Source of the DNA: Candidatus Eiseniibacteriota bacterium
Lineage (GTDB): Bacteria > Arandabacterota > Arandabacteria > JAGLYR01
Length of the DNA stretch: 19,455 bases
Direction: 5' to 3'
Assembly: GCA_023132135.1 (NCBI GenBank)
Contig: JAGLYR010000238.1
Span: 1 to 19,455 of the forward strand
Shown: positions 14,889 through 19,455 of the stretch, in pieces
Position numbering within the stretch: position 1 is the first letter of the stretch
Layout of the letters: each line of letters starts with the position of its first letter
The notes under the pieces: model-generated
Seen by the model: only the letters and a program-made list of their open reading frames with translations
The model's database searches: none
What the model was told of the DNA's origin: nothing
Position numbers and translations under genes: made by a program

Positions 14889-17800
14889 CTACCCTCGATC
14901 CCCAATCAGTATGAACGCGGACCAGAAGTAGGGGTGCTCGAATAGCCTGCGGCCGTACTCATCTTCGTAAGTCCGCAGCCAGTGCTTGGCTTCCTGAAGG
15001 GCCTTGGCCTTGGACATGGGATGCCCTGCTCCTGCGCCCCGGTCATCCGCGTACTTCCCTGTACGGTTCTCGTAGAAACGACGCATAAGGAGAGACGTTG
15101 CTTCATCCTCGACTGGCCAGAGACTCACTAGCAGGCTTCGTGCGCCAGACTGAAGAAACGCATGCGCGAAACCGATGTATCCCTCACCTAGAACTTCGCG
15201 TCCAAGACCCGTCTCGCAACCGCTGAGCGTCACCAGATCCGCATGCAGATCCCACTCTCTGACAATCTCTCTGGTTGTTACCAGACCATCATAGATCCGC
15301 GTTCCGGCCACCGCCGCTTCCAGTGGATCGGGAAGGTCAACTTGGGAAAGCACCAGTGCCGATTTCTCCGGACGCTGGTCGTCCACCAGCGCATGTGTCG
15401 CCAAGTGGATTGTCTCGAAATGAGCGAGCTCGCCCGACTCTGCAAGTCGGACAATTTCCTGCTCCGAGGCATCTGCACCGACGAGAACAGTCGATTGAGC
15501 CAAAACCGCGGCAATGCTCGAGATCTCCTCCCTCGTCCCAGGCAAGCGCGGAAGCGAAGCCAAGGCTTGGTCATTTCCGGCCAGAGCACTCCTGAGAACG
15601 CTGGCATCTGGCGGCATGGCGGACGCAACTACCACTCTCCCCTGTTCCATAGTAGTCAACTGTTCCTCCGAGAACGGAGGATCTCCAACCAGCAGCGACG
15701 GACCCGCTGTCCCTGAATGCGCCCCTTTCTCGGCAAGCCAAGTATGAATCGTCGCAGACGGAACGTAGGAAACTGTGTACCTGTCGCCAACAAACACACC
15801 TTCGTCGTCAATGAGGATCTCAATAGGGAAACCCAGCATCGCCCCAGAAGGAACGATAATCAGATCTCTGACTTGGTCAAGGGCCCCGATCAGAGGCCGC
15901 AACCGCTCTGTCCACAGATCCTTGGTCTCCTCGACCGCGCCGAATCCCAAAAAACTCCGGAGCGCAGCAACATCCCTGGTCGACCGGATTCTCGAGAAGG
16001 ATGAAGGTTGCTCATCGTCCGGAAATGAACGCGCAAGACGTACCCATTGCACAGACCCAGAATCCCTGACTACGTATCCCCAAGAAACACGCGGGCCTCC
16101 CCGGTGCTCAACGTCGAGCCAGCCGACAATCGCCGCCCGCTTGGTCAGGGCCCGTTGGACACGTTCCAAAGGATACGCTTGGCCTTCAGATACGGGGTAT
16201 TTCTTGGCCATTCGCTGTTGGAAGCTGCCCCAAGCCGCTTCTGCAGCAAGTAGTGATGAATGTGTTGATTCGACCCGCCAGGAAGATTCCTCGGTGCCGT
16301 CGTCGCCAGCTGCATCTCTGAAAGCAGAGAGCTGATCTTCTAGGTCGCTCAACTGTTCTCTCAGGTAATCCTCATGGGCCTGTTCTTCAGGGCTCAGCGC
16401 CCGATTCTCTGACGCTAGCATAAGATCTGCGAGCAATCTGGAGGACGCACGCTCGGCCGCCGACCAAGCCTCGTCGGCTAAACCACATTCAGCTCGTGCA
16501 ATCGCCAGGTCCGGATATGGAGTATGCAAGAACGTGGCCTTCTTTAGACCTGCACCAACTCTTAGACGGGCTGCGTCATAGACTCTCGCACCCTCGGCAA
16601 GCAATCGCTCAGCCCTGGCGCAGTCTGCCTGAGCTAGGAGCATACGACCTTGATTCCAGAGACCCTCAGCAACCAAAGGGTGCTGCTCGCCGAGGACATC
16701 TCTCCAAGTCTCAATCGCTACAACAAACAGCGACTCCGCAGTTCCGTAGGCGCGCTTGTCCCAATGTACTAAAGCAAGATTGTGCACGCCCAAGGCGACA
16801 TCTCGGTGCCTTTCACCCAAAAGCCTTCTTGAGATCCCTGTCGCTTCGCGATACAGGCTCTCGGCTTGGACGTAATCGCCCTGCCTGAGGCGGGTCCCGG
16901 CCAAGTTGTTCAGGCAAAGAGCGACATTCGGATGGTCTTGTCCCAGCAGTCTCCTCAGCATTGCAAGCGACTCACGATATAGTGCCTCCCCGCCGGTCCA
17001 ATTTCCCTGAGCGACCATAACTGCGGCAATATTGTTCAAGCTTGCAGCCACATCTGGGTGTTCGTTTCCAAAGAGTTCCCTTCGCATTTCCAGAGCTTCG
17101 CGGTACAAGAGCTCCGCATTGACTTTGTCACCCTGCTTCTCTAGAACACCTGCAAGATTGTTCAAAGCAGATGCTACGTAGGGGTGCGGTCCGTCAAAGT
17201 GCGCCTGGGTTATCGACAGCGCGCGTCGGTAGAGCGGTTCGGCGGCTGCAAACTCCCCCTGAGCATGCATGACCAGCGCGAGATTGTTGAGACTCATAGC
17301 AACCTCAGGATGTTCGTCCCCAAGCAGTTTTCTGCGCATTGCAAGTGCTTCACGTTGGAGATCTCGAGCCCCGTCGTAATCTCCTCGATCTGCGAGCAGA
17401 GAACCTAGGTTGCCTAAGGCAGTCGCAACAAGTGGATCTTCGCTGCCCAACATTTGTCTGTACAGGGACAGAGCATCCTTGAACATAGGCTCCGCCTCCG
17501 CATATGCTCCCTGAAGCTGAAGCAGAAAGGCAAGGTTATTGACCGTGCCGGCCACTTCCGGATGGAGGTGGCCGAGGACCTCTCTCCGCATTGCCAATGC
17601 CTGGCGGAAGAGTCCCTCTGCACCGGCGTAGTCGCCTTGAGCGTAGTGCACAGCTGCGAGATCATTCAGAGTGAGTGCAATTTCCGGATGTGGTTCACTC
17701 AGCAACTTGCGGCGAATTGACAGGTCCTGCTTAAGAGCAGCCTTAGCCTCAGCAAGTCTACTGCTCTCCCACAGCTCTACAAAGACCGCACTCAGGCTGT

Positions 17801-18101
17801 CGGCCACACGAAACTCAAATCTCTCTTGTAGCGAGAAGTTGGCAGCCTGCTCAATCGTTCTCAACTGCCACTCGGTATCCACAACTTTCCAGCTGTTGGT
17901 TGTCGTGTCTGCGCGAAGTAGATCAAGGAGTTGCCTAGCTTTTGCAGCAGCTCTCTCGTACTCACCTGCTCGGCGCAGAGTGGAGATGCTGTCCTCAAGC
18001 ACTGAAACCTGATCCTCTGTGTCTTGCGCGTCAGCGCAGACAGCCAGCGGAAACGCAACTGCGATGATTATCAACCCCAAGAATACTCGTCCGTAAACCA
18101 C
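14889..18101 (-). CDS. Exported TPR-CHAT caspase-like protease (first gene of pair)
   Basis: This is a 1070-residue paralogue of the downstream gene. The frame is open upstream to 18338. I choose GTG 18101 because GGAGGGAG (18104-18111) sits ideally before it and a signal peptide follows directly (VVYGRVFLGLIIIAVAFPLA, VCADA). Nine 42-residue TPRs (HPxVAxxLNNLA, QGDYAxAExLYREAL) span about residues 140-520. A linker and the CHAT domain follow. The dyad residues are His903 (HLATHA) and Cys962 (SGCETGLG), so peptidase activity is plausible. The last 103 residues differ from the paralogue at only six positions, while the TPR part is much more diverged. That suggests different TPR ligands but one shared catalytic end. 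It heads a two-gene minus-strand operon convergent with the sigma/anti-sigma pair. Confidence 0.86.
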   Translation of the reverse strand: MVYGRVFLGLIIIAVAFPLAVCADAQDTEDQVSVLEDSISTLRRAGEYERAAAKARQLLDLLRADTTTNSWKVVDTEWQLRTIEQAANFSLQERFEFRVADSLSAVFVELWESSRLAEAKAALKQDLSIRRKLLSEPHPEIALTLNDLAAVHYAQGDYAGAEGLFRQALAMRREVLGHLHPEVAGTVNNLAFLLQLQGAYAEAEPMFKDALSLYRQMLGSEDPLVATALGNLGSLLADRGDYDGARDLQREALAMRRKLLGDEHPEVAMSLNNLALVMHAQGEFAAAEPLYRRALSITQAHFDGPHPYVASALNNLAGVLEKQGDKVNAELLYREALEMRRELFGNEHPDVAASLNNIAAVMVAQGNWTGGEALYRESLAMLRRLLGQDHPNVALCLNNLAGTRLRQGDYVQAESLYREATGISRRLLGERHRDVALGVHNLALVHWDKRAYGTAESLFVVAIETWRDVLGEQHPLVAEGLWNQGRMLLAQADCARAERLLAEGARVYDAARLRVGAGLKKATFLHTPYPDLAIARAECGLADEAWSAAERASSRLLADLMLASENRALSPEEQAHEDYLREQLSDLEDQLSAFRDAAGDDGTEESSWRVESTHSSLLAAEAAWGSFQQRMAKKYPVSEGQAYPLERVQRALTKRAAIVGWLDVEHRGGPRVSWGYVVRDSGSVQWVRLARSFPDDEQPSSFSRIRSTRDVAALRSFLGFGAVEETKDLWTERLRPLIGALDQVRDLIIVPSGAMLGFPIEILIDDEGVFVGDRYTVSYVPSATIHTWLAEKGAHSGTAGPSLLVGDPPFSEEQLTTMEQGRVVVASAMPPDASVLRSALAGNDQALASLPRLPGTREEISSIAAVLAQSTVLVGADASEQEIVRLAESGELAHFETIHLATHALVDDQRPEKSALVLSQVDLPDPLEAAVAGTRIYDGLVTTREIVREWDLHADLVTLSGCETGLGREVLGEGYIGFAHAFLQSGARSLLVSLWPVEDEATSLLMRRFYENRTGKYADDRGAGAGHPMSKAKALQEAKHWLRTYEDEYGRRLFEHPYFWSAFILIGDRG

Positions 18102-18103
18102 GA

Positions 18104-18111
18104 CTCCCTCC
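18104..18111 (-). promoter_or_regulatory. Ribosome binding site deciding the GTG start of the first CHAT gene
   Basis: The minus strand reads GGAGGGAG immediately before GTCGTG. Its GGAGG core is 5 nt from the GTG at 18101. This, together with the signal peptide that begins there, argues against the upstream ATG at 18338. Confidence 0.6.
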
Positions 18112-18414
18112 AGCTGTTGTGCGGCCCGCGGCCACCATGGTAGCATCATCACGGCTGGTCCTATGAGACAGCCAGATTCTAGCCCCTTTCCCCAGCAGGG
18201 ACAATGGTTTTCCCTTGCAAGGAGCGTGCGCTCATCCAGAGCAATCTCCAGACTTGGCGAGGCGTCACAAACGTCCGTCCTGGTGTTTCGGGACAGAGCC
18301 CTAATAGGGATATCGCTATATTCCACAGGTGATTCCATTATCCAGATTTGTTGCTGAGTCCTTGATCTGTTTCAGGGATTCAGGTAGGTTTGTGAAGGGG
18401 TAGGTACAAAGGAG

Positions 18415-18475
18415 AGCGACCGGCGGGACTCTGAAGTTCTGGAGTCTGGAGGCAAATGCCGCCGGTCGCTTTTTC
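18415..18475 (+). repeat. REP-like long hairpin with T-tract (copy 1)
   Basis: AGCGACCGGCGG (18415-18426) pairs perfectly with CCGCCGGTCGCT (18459-18470), and TTTT follows. A nested GACTC/GAGTC stem (18427-18431 with 18442-18446) lies in the loop. Together with GGTAGGTTTGT upstream and a G-run downstream, it resembles the hairpin at 19205-19238 next to the RayT gene. It could also act as an intrinsic terminator on the plus strand. Confidence 0.65.
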
Positions 18476-18712
18476 ATTGTGGGGGGGCAGTCCGAGGCGA
18501 AGATGGAAATCGACAATCGCAAATTGGGGGGAATCTGAAGGAATGTCTCTCGGCCGGCCCAGATTTCCGGAGGGAAGCAGTTTGTTGATCGATCGGAGAA
18601 GATGCTGGGGCGGTGGCTCCGGCCACAAAAGAAAGGTCCTAAGCCCAAGGCGGGTAACTCGTTCAGTCTGTAAGGGCTCTGTCCCAAAATACAAAGGGTG
18701 AATGTCGCCGAG

Positions 18713-19054
18713 TCACCGAAGCCCGTACTTCTTCTCGAATTCCCCGATCCAGTCTCCGTGTCGGCCAGATGCCTTGATGGCGCGCACGACGTTCTGGATG
18801 GTAACCGCATGGATTCGCGACCTCAGATCCGCCGGGACCAGCGAGCGCAGGAAGGGAAAGAGTCCACGCTCCGTGCTGTGCTCCTCTGAAACGAAGGTCG
18901 GGTTCCTCTCGTCGTGCAACAGCACGAATACGCCACCTTTCTCAATCGCCAAGAGCACCTCACGGAAAAACTGATAGTGACCGGAAAGAATACAAGTCGG
19001 CATGGTCCCGAGGGCTCCGTTTAGGAAGCGATGCTGCTTGAGAGGTTCCCGGGG
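18713..19054 (-). pseudogene. C-terminal remnant of a putative PGN_0703-type restriction endonuclease
   Basis: The frame is open from a TGA at 19055-19057 down to the stop at 18713. It includes HYQFFREVLLAIEKGG, VLLHDERNPTF, RGLFPFLRSL and GDWIGEFEKKYGLR. I recognise these, with moderate confidence, as the C-terminal part of the PGN_0703 family of putative restriction endonucleases (PD-(D/E)XK-like), whose full proteins are several times longer. Coding-like sequence (LKQHRFLNGALGTMP) continues upstream of the only ATG (19003). That ATG lacks a ribosome site, so the 5' portion is missing rather than the gene being short. The break coincides with GGGGTCAGGTCTTGCAAT at 19051-19068, the apparent end of the RayT element, which suggests disruption by insertion. 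It is unlikely to be functional. Confidence 0.62.
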
Positions 19055-19204
19055 TCAGGTCTTGCAATGCCACAAGATTGGGGATAAGTGCAGGATTAGC
19101 AGAGGTTGACATCGAGGGTATGCCCGGGTAGGTTTGTCTGGGGTGTGGGAGAGGGAGGTATCCCGGAGAGGCAATTCGGGACGGCCTTGAAGGAAGTAGA
19201 TCCG

Positions 19205-19238
19205 AGCGACCGGTAGGGCTTCGGCCCCCGGTCGTTTT
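19205..19238 (+). repeat. REP-like hairpin with UUCG tetraloop (copy 2), terminator-like
   Basis: CGACCGG (19207-19213) pairs with CCGGTCG (19228-19234), and GGGC pairs with GCCC around a C(TTCG)G tetraloop, with a 2-nt TA bulge. TTTT follows at 19235-19238. It has the same outer sequence (GAGCGACCGG) and flanks as copy 1 at 18415. It lies 66 nt before the RayT start codon on the same strand, so it could insulate the transposase from read-through or serve as a substrate-type palindrome. Confidence 0.65.
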
Positions 19239-19303
19239 GTATGTGGCGGGCGGTGTCGGGGGGGACATCTGGGTTCGGGTGGGGGAGGTGGGAGGAAGCG
19301 CAC

Positions 19304-19455
19304 ATGGCCAGGCCGCTGAGGGTCACGTATCCCGGGGCGCTCTATCATGTCACTTCTCGAGGTGACAACCGCGGGACGATCTACTTGGACGAAGGTGACC
19401 GTCGCATGTGGTTGGGGATTCTCGGGAACGTTGTCACGGCCGGTGTTAGAAGTCC
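19304..19455 (+). CDS. REP-associated tyrosine transposase (RayT, Y1_Tnp/IS200-like), N-terminal part
   Basis: Fifty codons are visible before the right edge, starting MARPLRVTYPGALYHVTSRG. This is the signature N-terminus of RayT proteins (family pattern MARPLRxxYPGAxYHVTSRGN), followed by the usual IYLDEGDRRMWLGIL segment. The catalytic HUH motif and tyrosine lie further on and are not in the window. GGAGG at about 19291-19295 precedes ATG 19304 by 8 nt. RayTs mobilise or process short palindromic repeats and are usually domesticated single-copy genes. The final residues (TAGVRS) do not fit the family's expected aromatic/His segment and coincide with the 24-bp terminal repeat, so the last bases may not be genuine continuation. 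Confidence 0.8.
   Translation, partial: MARPLRVTYPGALYHVTSRGDNRGTIYLDEGDRRMWLGILGNVVTAGVRS
19432..19455. repeat. Right copy of 24-bp terminal inverted repeat
   Basis: This is the exact reverse complement of bases 1-24. It starts just where the RayT reading frame departs from its family pattern, while the left copy fits its gene. That asymmetry favours an assembly or joining artefact at this end. Confidence 0.88.

Larger units (their letters stand above)
18102..18712. other. Geneless 0.6-kb stretch upstream of the CHAT operon
   Basis: The 18102-18338 part is an unsupported upstream extension of the CHAT frame and probably a leader or promoter region; I could not pick a convincing -35/-10. 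From 18383 on, the sequence resembles the RayT leader at the right end: GGTAGGTTTGT, then a GAGCGACCGG hairpin, then a G-run. Between 18545 and 18667 a short plus-strand frame ends LGRWLRPQKKGPKPKAGN and so on. It might be a decayed C-terminus but matches nothing I recognise. Confidence 0.5.
19051..19455 (+). mobile_element. RayT (REP-associated tyrosine transposase) element, left part
   Basis: The block starts at the abrupt end of the nuclease frame with GGGGTCAGGTCTTGCAAT, a motif I associate from memory with RayT-linked palindromes in many bacteria. It then has 235 nt of non-coding leader with a hairpin, followed by the transposase gene. The right end is outside the window. The exact boundary is inferred. 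Confidence 0.55.

Noticed and set aside
18102-18338. Upstream ATG start for the first CHAT gene
   Set aside because: It would add 79 residues ahead of a signal peptide and lacks a ribosome site. GTG 18101 has an ideal one.
1-19455. tRNA, rRNA or riboswitch
   Set aside because: I saw no cloverleaf, rRNA segment or known riboswitch core on reading. This is not a substitute for a covariance-model scan.

Overview
The window (about 19.5 kb, GC-rich apart from one AT-rich island) looks like a complete or nearly complete contig from an uncultured Gram-negative bacterium. It is rich in secreted proteins: a right-handed beta-helix protein, a BACON plus 'choice-of-anchor D' lipoprotein, and two exported TPR-CHAT proteins. 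It also carries an ECF sigma/anti-sigma pair and a RayT transposase. This mix suggests the FCB or candidate-phylum group (Eisenbacteria, Latescibacterota or Krumholzibacteriota-like). That placement is an inference from gene content; no rRNA, tRNA or phylogenetic marker gene is present.

Layout, left to right. At 1-451 (-) lies a 5' partial gene running off the left edge, with two tandem AbiEi-antitoxin-type winged-helix domains. At 452-1172 is a geneless stretch with an AT-rich island, a 40-nt homopyrimidine tract and an 11-G run. At 1173-4922 (+) is a tight three-gene operon: a secreted beta-helix protein, a probable lipoprotein, and a secreted protein made of two near-identical 129-residue repeats. 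The first and third proteins share a C-terminal tail of the form [KR]TTWSx[IL]KxxF[RK], a candidate sorting signal. At 5148-8534 (-) is a 1128-residue lipoprotein with eight Cys-rich ASH-like repeats, and at 8994-9422 (-) a small secreted protein.

At 9926-11440 (+) are an ECF sigma factor and a membrane anti-sigma factor with two HxxxCxxC zinc motifs. Converging on them from the right (18101-11503, -) are two tandem paralogous exported TPR-CHAT caspase-like proteins, both with intact His/Cys dyads. The closest known parallel is type III-E CRISPR, where TPR-CHAT (Csx29) cleaves Csx30 to free an ECF sigma factor. Here there is no CRISPR, and both the proteases and the anti-sigma C-terminal domain should lie outside the inner membrane. 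An exported caspase-like protease acting on the anti-sigma ectodomain is therefore a testable hypothesis.

The right end (18383-19455) is a mobile-element zone. It holds a C-terminal remnant of a putative PGN_0703-type restriction endonuclease, cut off where a RayT element begins, two related GAGCGACCGG hairpins, and the first 50 codons of the RayT transposase. The first and last 24 bases of the window are a perfect inverted repeat. The right-hand copy seems to break the transposase's family pattern, so an assembly join is at least as likely as a biological terminal repeat.
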